A stretch of 64,000 nucleotides of DNA, taken from positions 18,731,501-18,795,500 of the forward strand of contig NC_135245.1 of the NCBI RefSeq assembly GCF_947623445.1, written 5' to 3'. The DNA comes from Clavelina lepadiformis (Eukaryota; Chordata; Ascidiacea; Aplousobranchia; Clavelinidae). Shown piece by piece: positions 11,165-25,085 of the stretch. The notes beneath the pieces are model-generated. The model saw only the letters and a program-made list of their open reading frames with translations, searched no databases and was not told the DNA's origin. The position numbers and the translations under genes were made by a program. Every line of letters begins with the position of its first letter. Positions within the stretch are counted from its first letter, which is position 1.

Positions 11165-13867
11165 ATTTTAAATTTAGGTCTACGCTAAGTACTAATGTAC
11201 TTCTGTACCAATCTAAACATAGGCATGCAACTTTAATTCAAAAAATGCTTAGCCTTTCTAAGCCTATATACAAGTGGAGTAGAAACATTAGTCTACGATG
11301 TATTAGGCCTAAAGGCTGGTCTGTAATTCAGGACCAGTCCATATAGGCCTAGATGCATACACTAGCCTAGATAAATTTCACACTTTTGTCGCCGGGTTTA
11401 AGACGAAAAAAGACTTTCCTCAGTACGACGATAAAGATTATGAATTAACTATTTCACCTTACGTAGCCTAAGTCACGTAGCTTGTTGTTAAAGATAGGTT
11501 AGGCAGTTAGGTTAGGAGAAAGCTTATGCAAGTAGTCGATTTTAGCTACCTATTGGAGCTAGATTTAGATTGGAAGGTAGATTTAGGTTGCTATCTTATA
11601 ACATTTAAATTAGGTTAACAAGAAACTGTGAAGACAGTTTCAAACGCACGATTTTTCCGGTGAAATAGCGGCAGCCTAATTTAAATTTACCCTCGCATTA
11701 AACAATATACCCAGCAGTCAAATTGATCAGCCATTCTTACAGGCAAGAAAAAGACATCAAAAACATCGAAGAATGTTTTAAATTGTGAGGATTTTATAAA
11801 ATTGTTTGCAAATCGAATGCCGCATAGACTACGGAAATCGGCAAAGCAAAGCATTGCGTTACGTGTCGCCTATGCATGACTTCCGGTGTATCGTTATAAT
11901 TCGTGACGTGAGTTATTCTTTCATTTACAGCTATTCATTGCGTCACAGTCTACGAAGTTAACCATAGAAAGTGGTCGACTTTATTATGTAGCTGTCACAA
12001 TGTCTTATTTAATGTAATCGTTTAAACAAGAAACAATATAACCAGTTTATACAGTTGTCATGGTATACAATTGATTCTAAGATTAAGAGAAGCGAAACAA
12101 CGACCTGAGACTCATTTCACTTCGAGGACATTAAGCAATTCTACAGACAAACATTGTAATTGAAGTGATCGTCCTTACAGGCTAAGGAACGATAAACAAT
12201 CATTTCATTACAAAATCATTGAAGCGTGACGATTGAGGATGGTTGGTGTCAGGCGGTGAGAAAGACAGTGACAGTGAACAAACAGAACAATAAATACTGT
12301 ATTGCTGTCGCTGACCTGCTGTAACCGTTCTGGACGGTCATGTATAAGTTAGGGATAGCTTATATCTCTAAATACCCTGGGGTCATTGTTTTCATTGGGC
12401 TATTCGTGCTTATTTGTGCTTTTGAGGGTAGGCTATAACCTCCCACGCTTACAGCAGCTATTAGATAATTGGCGAATACGTATTTATCATTGCGTCACAC
12501 GCTGTGCCCTGATATATGTGATTATCACCAATTTATGTTCCCTGTATAGGCTATTTTTGTACTTCGCATCAGTGCAATGTGCTAGCAGTTTGATCATCAG
12601 CCATGTTACTGTTCGGTATTATATCTAAAGTTAGCTCTAGCAGTGTAGTTATGGGCGATGAATTATTTCCAGATTCCCTTCCCTCTGCAGTTTTACCCCA
12701 TATTTATAGATTATATGTTGCATTGTTGGTGTAAATGACGTACTTGAACAATCTTGCTAAGTTTCAGTACCAGGTTTCTCAGGCTCCGGTATATTTTCTC
12801 AGATTATTCTCAGCAAATTTGTACCAATTATATCAACGAATTGTTATGACCAGCTTCCGATGTGTGTGAGAAATGCTTGCCTATTATGGCTGTAGTATGT
12901 GTAAATAACTTTTATGTTATAACTTAAACTTAACCTAAATCTACTTTTTCATTTAAATCTAACTTGTCTTGAGCACTAAATTTAGGTAAAATCAGTTTTT
13001 TCATATCCTTTCTCTTAACTCAACGCTACAAACATTATGCACCAGAGGTAAACCCTTTTTAATTGCGGTTCTATATCTTGCTTGAAAGCGGCTGAAACTA
13101 AACGTGCGGAGTAAACTCTCGGATGGACCCAGAAAATTATTGCAATGACAATGACGGTAACTTTTCCTTGGTTTAGAGATGCTTTGATAATGTTAAAAAA
13201 GAATTTTTCCTAACTTCATAGCTGGAATAATGTTATTCATATTTAGTGTAATGTTCATATGGAATCAATTAACAAATGTCAATTTAAGCTGTCATTGCTA
13301 ACTTTTCATTCATTCATTTATTTTTCATCAAAAGCGCGGTGGGGACGAAAAATCAAGCCAGTTGTTACTAACACGCGCCAATGAACAGGAAAAAGTGATG
13401 CACTAAATGAGGCCGTTATGCTTAGCTTTATTAAACATAAAATCATTCATCTGAAATAATAGAATAATAGTAAAGCAATAATAATAGAAAAGCAACACAA
13501 CCTCACAGCTCAAAAGATGTTCGTTTGTCACAATACAAACCGTGAAGTAGTCGTAGTCTACGACTAAGAAATGCCCGAAGCAGAAACAAAACACAAGAAG
13601 TAATTAAGATAAAACGATGCGAGTTAACAAAGGAATTTTCATTACAAGTGACAAAGCCGAAAGTGCCTAAAACGTGCTCAAGAAAAATAACGTTAATAAT
13701 TGCTGGTAAAAACTAGCACGGCCATTAAACCCATAAAACATAAGTTGAAAAGACGAAAAATTAAGCAGACGAGCAGGTGGTCTGTTCAAGCAACTGGTTA
13801 TTGTAATTTGCTTCAGTTTCATATGCTGGACTCATGAGATTGAGTCAAAACTTATAAGACCACAAAG
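11165..13867. other. Intergenic, no gene recognised
   Basis: About 2.7 kb with only short open frames lacking family motifs or splice-linked partners. Several TAGGCCTA-type motifs occur around 11270-11370. Near 13846 on the minus side is the tRNA terminator listed separately. Confidence 0.4.
13847..13850 (-). terminator. RNA polymerase III T4 terminator for tRNA-Arg
   Basis: AAAA on the plus strand gives TTTT on the minus strand, 18 bases past the tRNA discriminator base. It is the first T run downstream and a normal pol III stop. Confidence 0.6.
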
Positions 13868-13941
13868 CATCCCTGCCGGGACTCGAACCCGGAACCTCTG
13901 GATTAGAAGTCCAGCGCGCTAATCCATTGCGCCACAGAGAC
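13868..13941 (-). tRNA. tRNA-Arg (anticodon UCU)
   Basis: The 74-base minus-strand sequence folds as a full cloverleaf. The acceptor stem is GTCTCTG with CAGGGAT (two G-U pairs) and discriminator G; the D stem is GCGC/GCGC with a nine-base loop; the anticodon stem is CTGGA/TCCAG with loop CTTCTAA, placing UCU at positions 34-36; the variable loop has five bases; the T stem is CCGGG/CCCGG with loop TTCGAGT. Box A and box B promoters are intact and there is no intron. UCU decodes AGA/AGG arginine codons. It appears functional. Confidence 0.97.
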
Positions 13942-15319
13942 GGCGAACGGAGACGTCCGCAGTCGGTACCTTGTTCATTACCACTCGAGGCGAAGTTTTC
14001 AATAATAACAAAGGTAATTTATCGTATATGCAGTGAACGTTTGTCAAACTAATTCTTTTAAACGACAACTGGAGACACGCTTTGATCGAACTTCAAGCTT
14101 TTATGGGGCGTGTGTTTTCAACAATAACGCTTTTTCTGATGAAAAATCCCGAATGATGACAACCGGATATACTGATACTCTCAATCGAAAGCCTTGCTTC
14201 AATTTGAGATTTTTTACAACATTCATAATTTGCAGGACAACGTCTTCAAGGAAAGAAGCTTTCTGGAAAGCGTAATAGAGATTAAACTATTCAAGCCATG
14301 CTCGCGTTAGTTATGGTGACCAAGCGAAGTCAATAGAAAATGTCTCTATTTTGTTGATGATGTGTTAAAGACAGCAGCGGTAGGTATCAGTAGCCTACTC
14401 ATAGTGTCCTTACGGTTCAGTTTAACACTTTCATCCCCATGAATCCGCTTTCGGAAAGGCATTCAATGCAAAGCCAACCTAGAATGTGCGCTTTCCATAG
14501 CAAATCAAATTAATCATTATGTTGGACATAGACTTTCGTTGTAAATAAAATGACTGAAGGCCTAAAAACGAAATTTTATCATGACCAGTCCAATTAACAG
14601 TAGCCTACTGCACCTGAGTAGCAGTAAACTTTTGCTTATAATTACCTAACCAAGAAATATTTTACGAATTTTTATTTTTCAAAGCTGTTTTACCAGAATA
14701 TTCCTTGAGCAGTGTTCTTTCATATAACACCAACTTGTTTTTGGACTTGCTCCCCACTTTAACGGCGGAATAATTCAAACTTTGTAAATAGAATCCTAAC
14801 TAAAACTTATTGGCAATTTGTTGAATATTTGATAGTGGAGGTGTCGGATTTATGTCTTGAAGGCCTTAAAAAATAGGATGTACATCCGTAAGAGCCTCAA
14901 CCGATTGCGTTAGTTTCGTTCCATTATTATCTCTTCTCCATTCGCAGAAAACTTTAATCGTCAGTTTTACGCACTTACACGAGGCTAAACTCGACTGAAG
15001 AGAACGGGCTACATTCTGAAATTATGTGGGGTTTATGCCCATAGCGCAATTAGGACTCAAACCCAAAATTGCCCAAATTTTGCTACGCGGTTGAAGAAGT
15101 CACATTTTCTAACTTTTCATGGAAGCCTCGCACCAGCACTTGAGTAAAACTCAAAATGAAATCCACAGGAAAACAAACAGGTTATTGCAAAATACGACTG
15201 CTCTAGTTGTTTTTAATTCGCTTTATATGGAGTTGGGACTAAAAATTAAAAATTACTGCATATAACAACACGCTTCTAGCTGTAAGACTAAAATGCTTCT
15301 TGTGACGTCACAATATTTT
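13942..15319. other. Intergenic, no feature seen
   Basis: Between the tRNA gene and the 3' end of TTC17. Probably contains the TTC17 3' UTR; an ATTAAA on the minus strand at about 15217-15212 is a possible poly(A) signal. No other feature is supported. Confidence 0.4.
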
Positions 15320-18300
15320 TCAAGAATTGGTCAGACACGAGGCTGCTTTATGACGTAGTTTGGAATCGGCAAATTTCGGATCCATTTTCATCGCTTGCTT
15401 GTATTGACTCGAGGCGCTTGAATAATCTCCCTGTGTTTTTAAAAATAACTCATAATAAAGCATTGTGACGAATGCTCAACTATGGAGGAATTCATACTTC
15501 TACGTTTTCAGAAACAACATCAAAAAATAACTCACTTTGGCGGCATGAATGTTGCCAATCAAATAGCAAGACTGAGGGGTGTGTTTCATCTCCATGGCAA
15601 CCTTTATTGCATCATCGTAGTTGGAAAGTAAGGCCAAATAGTCGGAAATGACATACATGATGACGTCATGTTCTTCCTCAGGAGCGACGGAGAGCGAAAG
15701 TAGAAGACAATCCATCGCCTGCAAATGTTGGTGCCAGAGTAAAGCGCCAGTTCAGTAAGAAAACCCGAAACTTTTGCTCACATCCGGTCCAACGCACTCA
15801 CCTCCGCCGCATTTCCGGTCGCTCTCCAAAAATATGACGTCAGGTAGGAGAACTTCCACGAGGTGGGGTACGAGAGCAAAGCAGAGGCGAGTCGAGACGC
15901 TATGTCATCTCCCAAAATATTTTTCAACGCCTGCGTAAAAATAAGTTGGGATTAGACCAAAAATTCAAAGCAAATCGTCCGTAGGAGCCAAAAAAGAAGG
16001 AAAACATGGTTTTCTGAAACACCAGCAATTATTGGTTATTTTCTGATGCACCGATATTTGATCAGTTGTTACGATTCCAAAATACAACACCTGAGTAAAC
16101 TGATTTTCGGCCGGTCCTTCATTCAAGTTTTTCGTACTTATGACGTCATAAAGATCAATGTCATCACTAAGCACACACACCGGGTCGGCATCGACTGTGT
16201 TCAAGTCCGTATTCACTTGTGTGACGTCAAATCTGCGATGAAATACAAAACTCTACCTAACATTTTGCGATTTTCAAGTGAATCGAAACTACCTTGAAAG
16301 GTCTGGGATAAATTCATGGAAGTGTCATCTATGAAGTAAGTAGAACCATATGTAGATGTTATTATTATAGTCATAGATATTATAGTCTATCTAATGTTTA
16401 CCCGTTAATGAGAGTAGCGTTTGATACGTAACGAAAATCCACGTCGTCAATCGCACCTTGGCAAGTCAACGGTGAACTGGGAAAATATATAAAGTTCAGT
16501 TACGTCGGCGCACAAGCCATGGCTCAACATAATGACCTGTACCTTTCATCATCATCATCGCTATCCTTGGTCGATCGGGCTTCATTTACCAGTTGCCCGA
16601 GTGAGCTTCTCATTTCGTCCAGTTTCTTCATCAGTTCTCGCGCGGAGGCCATTTTCTCATCGAGCTGAAAGAAGAAAATGGTTTGGTCGCCGTTTTTTTT
16701 TACATTCGCCAGATAATACCTTTAATTCTTTCACACTATTTCACAAGCACGTAACTCGGTCTTAAATCAGACGTTTTTTGTGACAAAACCGACTAAAAGA
16801 GTTGGAAAATCCGACGGTAATCTCACATCATTTGAAGTTGCATTTTTCAAGTCACTGATGATGCTATCCGCGTCGCGAATTAACGAGCCAGCACCATCAG
16901 CATCGGGGGTGGTTTTCTCGTCAACTCCGATTGCTGCACAATAGATCAAAACGCATTTGTCGTGATTATGGCAACAATGCATCATTGTGACAACACTAAC
17001 CATTTACAATACCTTTCTTGTCTGCACCGTCACGCTTTGGGTTTAAAGAATTGCTTTCTTCCTGCGAAAGAGAAGGGTGGTGTAAAGAACACATAAATAC
17101 TTGTCAGTAAAATCATCGCTAATTATCTTGATGGTCAATTTACCTGAGGTGTCGTTTCCTTTACTTCCTTTGCCTTTCTGTCGGCTTCCTGAGTGGCAGC
17201 ATTCTGAGAACAACAACGTAAGTGGTTACACGCAAACATGAAAGATCTACTTGCGGAAGTAGAGAAACAATTGTAAATTGTTCGTGTAAATAAATAAATA
17301 TATAAGTATGTAAAAAAATAAATCGTGTAAATAGTATTCAAATAAAAGCATTCAAATTACGCAAAAGCTTTGCGTCAGATCTACATAGAAACCATGCAAT
17401 GGCAAGAATTCAGCTTTATAAAACTCAAATCTAGTTGAAAAACGCACAAAATTTTGGATGACTTCCAACGAATCCAGCTTTTGTTGGGTGAGGTTTCTGC
17501 ATTTCACTACAAGCAGGCTGTGGTAGGCTTCAGTGTATTGCGGGTAGAGCAACAACGCATAGCTGTAAAACTGCACTGCGCCAGTCACATTTTCCTGGGC
17601 TTGTAAAGCATTCCCCATACTGAGATACGTTGCAGGCTACGCAGCATAAAGATACTTAAAGTTAATTATAACGTTACAGAAAAAAGCTCTGAAGCAACCT
17701 AGGTTTGTGTATTTTTGACATGGAGCCAATGGGATAAAATTTCAAGCATAAAGATGTTAAACAAAAAATTATATTATTTCTGTTTATGTTTGGTAGCTCA
17801 TATAGTCAATCTGATGTGTCGCAAAAGCTTAACGCTCACCTCCGAATCGTTGACTTTTAACGCATATATCAGTAAATGGAATGAATTGTTAACTTTGCCG
17901 AGACGATACCTTCAAAATACAAGCAATTTCCAAGCTTTTCAAGTTAAAAAGAAAGATCTATTTCAAGTAACAGGCATATCACTTAAAGCAAGTCAACAAA
18001 ACAGCTTGTAGCCATAAACAAGTCCACTTACATGATGTTAGATAAGCTCACAATGGGAATGTCTGAGTGTTGAACTGGTACGTGGTGGACACTCCGTCTG
18101 AGACACTCTACTGCTCTTGTATTGTCACCATAAACCCGCCAGTATAAGCCAGCCAAGTTATAGAGCAACCACAAGTTATTCTTGTTCTAGTAGTACAAGG
18201 GTGAAGGTTAATCTCTGTGCCATTTAGTTAAACTCATTAGCAAGTTTCAAAGAAGAAAAAATTAATTAAAAAATTAATAACAAAATTAGTTATCTTACTT

Positions 18301-21300
18301 TTTCTTTTAGGGCTTTCTGGAGAGCACTTAAAATACGCTGGCCCAGGTCGTCCGGCCAAACTCTTCCTTGATTGACATGCATTAAAAGGAACTGAAACAA
18401 AACACTATTAACAACACTAAGCGGAAATGCGATGTATATTGGCGATGAGTTGCATTTTATTCTAATGGGAAACATCATATGTTATCATTATTTTGACATT
18501 CGCAAATATATTTCCACTATGGACGGATAGAACATGTCTCTGGTACCGAAATGCTGAACAACTTTTTTTTCACAATTCGAACAAAATTTTAGGTTTTCTT
18601 TCCAAACTAAGCACAACTACCGCTTGCTTGGAAAATTAACAAACGTACATTCTGAAGACGAAGATCCTGTTTCCAATGCTTCAGATTTGAAGGAAGTTCC
18701 ACAATGTGGTCATAAGGTGTACTCTCAAGGACCTCCAAGTGTTTACAATCAGGGGATTCCCAGGGTTGAGGGTGCATGTCGCCGTCATTTAAGTTGATGT
18801 AACTTGTCAGAAGTTGGCGGACACTGAAAAGTCTTGATTTTTGTTTTCGATGCATTTTTTATACACGTTAAAGCATAGTCCGACTACACGAAACTTTCAG
18901 CTTTTAACATTTATTAGAACATTCTGAAGCAAATTTTGAAATTTCTGGACAAAATATGCCGGCGCATTTTTTAACTCCTTTAGTGGAAAAAAATGTTTGG
19001 GTTGGTGTAGAAACTATGTTCTTTAGTATGCCTATTTCCGTTCTATTATAATCTGCTACAGAAAAGGTGAAACTAAACTCACGGAAATCCTCTCGTCTCA
19101 GGGTCAATGTAAGCTGATGGGAAGTCATCCCATGTCTCGTAATAGGAAGAATATGAACCACACGAGTCAACTGGAGGCCAAGACGGGTTCTACACAAACA
19201 AAGTTAACTTCAAACGATGTTGGCAAAGAAATGTCATATCAGACGTAGTGCGGCAAATAAATTTTTATTTTTCACTTAAAATACCAGTTTATTGTATTAG
19301 CTGGTAAAAGTCAGAAACGTTACTTTGCTATTGAATATGTCTCAGAACCCAGCCGGTTTGCATTACATTTACATTTTCCTGGCGCCACCATTACACCAAC
19401 AGATATTCAGAGACGTTTTTTCTGAAATTCAGTAAATTACCGTCCAGTCATATAATATCCTCGTTGGTTGGTCATCTGTAGCTACGTCATCGACAGAATC
19501 AGTCTGATCAGAAATGGCATCTTCAGCATTTGTTTGCTGGTTTGTCGATAGCGGACTTTTCTTGGACTTTTTCCGATTTGGTTGCCGAACAATTGTCTAA
19601 AAAGGATCCTCAGATTTTAGAAAATTATGCAGATTAAAAACAATAAAAATGAGGAAAATATTAAACAATAAACAAAGATAAATATTAAAGATAAAAATGA
19701 TATTTAAAATACATGCACAAACATTAAACTTAATAATCCTTCAACACCTACGAATCCGACAGCACCACATGTCTAAGTGCGAATAAATTGAATGAAAATT
19801 TTCAGTGGCTTTTTAATTGTATTGAACTGAATTTACAAGGGTAAGATTTTTTACACTTAATTTCTCGTGAAATCTTCTCTCCTCTTTCGTCAAAAGACAA
19901 ATTTTTACATGTTTCATTTGTTAGTCGGTGATACGAGCCATGTATGTAACAATAAGCTTTAATTGTATTAACAATTACACAGCAAGAGCTTTGGCGACTT
20001 AGTTGTAACATACCCAGATATTTTGGTAATAACTCAGTACAAATTTGTCATAGAAATATTTCCCATCGCTAAAATGCAGCATTTTTCAAATTACAGCACG
20101 ATATTTATAATATCGTAAATTATTTTGACAACACAAACACTCAATGCTGTGTCAGTGCAAGATATAATAATGACATCATAATGGGGCCAGTGTAATTTTT
20201 CAATCACATTTCTATAAATTCTATTTGAGACAAAAAACTTCACACATTGTCAAGATGATTCAGTGGTCAAAATACTGACGTTAAAGGATTAATTAAAAAG
20301 GTTTATATAAAAAACATAAAAATGCCAGTTTACTGCCGTCTCCTTTTTGATTGCAGTCATAGGAATGGGTTTGGTCGCGTCATGTAGGTAAACTATCTCA
20401 TCACTGGTGTGGTTTGAAGATGTGGGGTTGGAAATATTGCAAACGAGAACTGAACTGGACTTGTTTGTTTTAACCTGGCACTTATGCCCTGCAATGAGAA
20501 AAGCAAAATACATGAAGCAACAAAGTGATAAATCCCAAACCATTTATAGATTTGTTTAATACATGCAATCTGGACCATTGTGAAAGCTTTATCTTACTGA
20601 TTAATTGATTAAAAGTAATGAAGAAAACAGCCATTCATTCTATCTATATTGAAAAGCTTACATTTATTCAATATTTTGATAAAACTTACTAAATTTGCCT
20701 TCTTTTATGGTTTGATGTTCATAAGATAGGTGTTGTTCGTACTGTTTCTTTATTGGCAAGTGCTGGTTCATAAAACGCTTCTGATCTTCCAAAAATTTTT
20801 CATGTTTCACTTTGTAATTTTGCAATTCTTCTAAAGTTCGTTTAAGGCTCGTGTGTTGGATTTCCAGTTTTTCCTGCAAGAGAAATGTTTTTCTTTGTTT
20901 TTTTTGGTTCTATTATGCAAATTATTGCATCAATTTACATGTAACTAGTTAGCTGAACAACAAAATAGATTAGAGTGAGGTATACAATTTGCATTTAACA
21001 GGATCAGAAAATATACGAATTTAGCATAAGGTTTTTCAAAAAGTCTGCATTTTTTTACCAATGTTAATAGTAAGATAAAACCATGGTCAGCTTGCACAAT
21101 CTTAAAACAGAAATATACCTACAGTCAAGCAGTTACAGTTTGCCTTACTTTTTACCATTAGCAAAATCACAACGCAGTAACCTGCAACTTCAGCTGACAC
21201 TTAACGGCTGCCAGCCTTGTCTTTGCTGCCTTGAAGACGGGTTGACGCAGAAGTGTTTCTTTGTAGTAATGTATGGATTCGTTGTACATTCCCAGTACTG

Positions 21301-23716
21301 CATACATATTGCCCAGAGTGAAGAAATTAATGTTAAAGTCAGTGGAGATTTCCAATGCATGTAGCATCACAATTGTAGCATTGATTGTGTAGTGAGCCCT
21401 GTCAAAAACATATTCTTCAGAAGAACAAAATCTTGAACTCAATATACGACTCATCAAGAACAACACACAATGGCGCCACAACACATTTGGTGCGCAGTTG
21501 TTTCAAAATTGATTAACGTACCGATGTAAAATGTTGCCGAGGTTGACCAGGGCGACATCTTTGTACTCCTCCGGTGAGAAGTGTAAAGCTCTTCGCACAC
21601 ACTCGACCGCTTCTCTGCTGTCGCCTTTCATTCGCCAATAAAACGACGCCAGGTTATAGACAACCCAAGACGTTGAGTTCTAATTCAAAATTGCAAAGCT
21701 TTTAACTACATTATGCTTTATGCCCGATCACATTTTCAAATTGCCAACATTTCATCATGATTCCGTGCCAATTAAACCCAGGACAACTTAACCAATATGT
21801 GTGGGTTGAATTGTCGTCCGGTTGAATTGACTGACCACCCTTCATCATTAATAAAATCTTATATATATATATATATACTCAATAACAAATACTGTATGAC
21901 ACACTTAAACTTTTTTGGCATCAATTATGGCAACATCAACCAAGAAGTGATAATCAGCAACATACCTTTTCTAAAGCGACATTAATTGCAGTTGCTGCAT
22001 TATCAGGGTTTTCCAGAAAGCTCATTGTGCTTTTTAAACCAGTCACAGGAAAAGGTGCGAAGCATGCGCGCCTTTGAACGCCCTGCGTTGGCATTTAATG
22101 AAATATATGATTAATTATTTTATAATCTAATGAACATATATTTTCTTCAATAGACTTTTGAAGTTTTCTTGCATTAAACTTAAGTTTGATTTTTGTCAAA
22201 ATGTTTTTACCACAATAACATTTTTAGAGTATATGTAACAACAAAAAGTATCACAGCTAAACAACAAACTTGAATTGGTAAAATATATACAAAGTAAACC
22301 ATAATATCCTTGAGGAAAGATTTTTTCTCATTCTCACCTGCAAGTGATCATAGGCATGAATGCTATAGGGAAGATTATATGCTGTTGTGCAGTTTGGTGC
22401 ATTCACGTCGCTGCTGGGCACACTCACAATATCAATATGATCGGAAATCTAATCACAAAACACTCATAGCATTAGTACATGCACAAAAAGTTAGTTGGAA
22501 TATATGTTATAGGCAATAAAATTCATATGTGCGTAGTCCTAAGGATTAACAGATAATTCAAGGTCACCTAGGTCAAGATAATAATTTATATGTTTTACTG
22601 CCATAATTTCTCATTTTGTTTTGGAATGGACAAACATAAAAGTTGGTCTAAAATAGGAGACTCACCAATTGTTGACCTGGATGCGTAAGTTAGCTTAATT
22701 GATAAAAATAGAAGGATCTTTTGAAAAGCTAAGCAAGGTAGAACACAGCTTACCTGAATATCCTTGTTCTCCAAGGGTAGTACAGAACTTGCATACAATT
22801 CAAAATCCGGCAAACGTTTACCTAAACAACACAAGTTATTCTAAAACAAAGGTGGATGACAAGGCCCATGAATGAGTCATGCTAAGAACTCATAATAGAA
22901 TAAATAACAATAAAACCTGGTCCGAGACAGTACCTATAGTAAAATGTGTATAGCCTGAATAATCACAATGGTGTCAATTTTTACCATGAACAACGAACAC
23001 TGATATATACAGTGCATACAAATCCAAGCGTCAACTATGAACTAACTATACTATAACTACGAAATCAAGAGACACACCAGCGGCTCTACAATCAGGATCC
23101 TGTCGATAATGACGACTTTCCAGTTCAACATCTTTATCTTCGTTGTTTTCAATTTCGGCTTGCTCCTGAAGCAATTTCTCCTTTCGTTGCTGAAGTTTTG
23201 AACACAAAATTTATTCCAAGTAAATTTCAGATGGGTGGATATGTATTTAATATCAATACTGTCCTCATTTTGTTACAGTGGTATGCGCTACAGAATTTGA
23301 ACTTGTGTATGTGGAAAAATCATTATACTTTAAGTTCTTTGTGCTGTATATCCTGTCTCATAAATGACACAAGGTCTTCAGGTTGTTTCATTGTAAATGG
23401 AGATTCCATCTAAATAAAAATAAACGTCGTTCTCAAGAATTCACAAACACACATGTAAAGATGTAGATTTATGCAGACATTTAACTGCATGGCAAGAATA
23501 CACACCAGCATACATTTTCCATGTTTGGCTGCAATTTATGTTGCATTATATGTTAAAATGTAGTATATATATTATATGCATTATGTCCAGGATTCCAAAT
23601 ACAACTGTAACAAGCATAACAACCTGTTGTTGGATCCTACCGTCCTCGGTCACCATCCAATGGGTGCTTGCATCGCCATGACGACAAAATAAAAGCGTGA
23701 ACAGCAAAATTAGCAT
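15320..23716 (-). CDS. TTC17: Tetratricopeptide repeat protein 17
   Basis: Twenty-six coding exons join in phase on the minus strand: 23624..23716, 23329..23409, 23078..23189, 22754..22821, 22338..22448, 21966..22082, 21522..21679, 21182..21398, 20690..20873, 20334..20488, 19441..19596, 19083..19189, 18649..18823, 18299..18391, 18032..18186, 17840..17909, 17361..17636, 17144..17203, 17013..17061, 16827..16933, 16543..16664, 16402..16476, 16091..16232, 15802..15930, 15536..15718 and 15320..15430. The product is 1,101 aa, close to vertebrate TTC17. It begins with a signal-like MLILLFTLLFC, then the family mark THWMVTEDGRIQQQ and LPYSIHAYDHLQ. Three TPR clusters follow (for example SWVVYNLASFYWRMKGD, LWLLYNLAGLYWRVYGD, SWKFSYLTSYFWRATGN), with a coiled coil after the first. 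TTC17 is reported in actin regulation and ciliogenesis. Confidence 0.96.
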
Positions 23717-25085
23717 TTTATACCATCACTAATCATACAAGTTCTGCAAAGTTAACAAACCTATGTAAAATAATTAATGAGTCTGTTTTCGAGCTAAGCA
23801 TCGGTAGGCTGTATTGCTATGTAGCGCGGAAACATATACTTGTGATCTGTTGAATGTCAACAAGGATCAAAAATGTGCAGGTCTGTCAGAAGCTGGAGGA
23901 AAATATGATAGCATTGAAATTGTAAGCACATTTTTTATGCGAACAGAAAATATAGTTGGAAATTATTCCCATGATAACAAAGGTGTGTTTGAGTATGACA
24001 GTAAATTACGTAAATGCTACATGTCTTTTTTAAGTTAAATTTATATGTGCAACGAGTACAATTTATTATACAATAAGCATGACTCTCTTTGGCAATAACA
24101 AAACAAAAGTTCATTCCATAACTACAATGGAGAATGGAGTTGGGCATGAACAAAGCTGAAAACCACAATGCTTTCCGACAATGAGTGAATAAAGGTGAGT
24201 ATTGAGTGGCAAAACAAAACCTAAGAAATCCTGTTGTCCTGTGTATGCTGTTGCCACAACAATTTTCACTTTGGGTCATGCGCAAGACATATTAGGGAGC
24301 AAGTGCCATAAAAATAGGAATACAATGTTATCACGTGTAGATTGGGGCAGTTTCAGCCACTGAGCCTTCAGTAAATGGTGCAGAAAACATGTGAAAAGTA
24401 AACAGTTGATAACTGCTATTGGGCAAATGAGCACGAATAGGAACATGAATAGGCCTATAATGATTGCTGTTTGCTTGGCAAATAACAGACAACCTTTGCA
24501 CAACAAGATAAAATAAATAGTCATTACACACGAAATTAACTTTTATCTCCTGCGCACTTAGCAAACTTTCCTATCTGGATGAACTTTATTCATAAGACAT
24601 TCAAAACCTAATTTAAAAAAGTTGTTGTTTAATCAGTCCATCAACCAATCAATTCAATCCAAATATTTTTTAACATTTGTTCGCTAACTGTTAGTCTGTC
24701 GCCAAAGTAGCAGTATTCTTTCCTTCAGGGTATTTTTGTCCTATACAGGTCTCTTAATTTTGCACTGCCATATCAGGATCAATTGTTATGTCATATTTTT
24801 TTTTATTACCTCATAACTCCTTCTCAATGAGACCCTCAAGTCAGAGTGCAAAAGCATAAGAGACTATGCTCCTTAGAATTTCTGGAAAGCATGGCAAATG
24901 AACCCTCGAATTTTTTGAAGACTATGCTTGATGCATTCAAACTTTTTATATTTACCTCTTGATAGCTTTGTCCACAGGCTCTGGGTTTTGCCTACCAGAT
25001 TGCAAAATCCATCATTGCACCTGGTGCACTATTTTGCACCAATTGCATCCCTACAGCCCTATTACCAAGACAGGAAATTTTGGAT
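23717..25085. other. Upstream of TTC17, no gene recognised
   Basis: Holds the TTC17 5' flank and presumably its promoter. Open frames on either strand are short and show no recognisable family motif. Confidence 0.4.

Noticed and set aside
16293..16328. A 36 bp stretch on the minus strand flanked by AG and GT, a possible TTC17 exon
   Set aside because: Including it creates a stop codon in the required phase; skipping it joins 16402 to 16232 in frame.
21855..21880. TA dinucleotide run
   Set aside because: Simple repeat in a TTC17 intron with no further structure.
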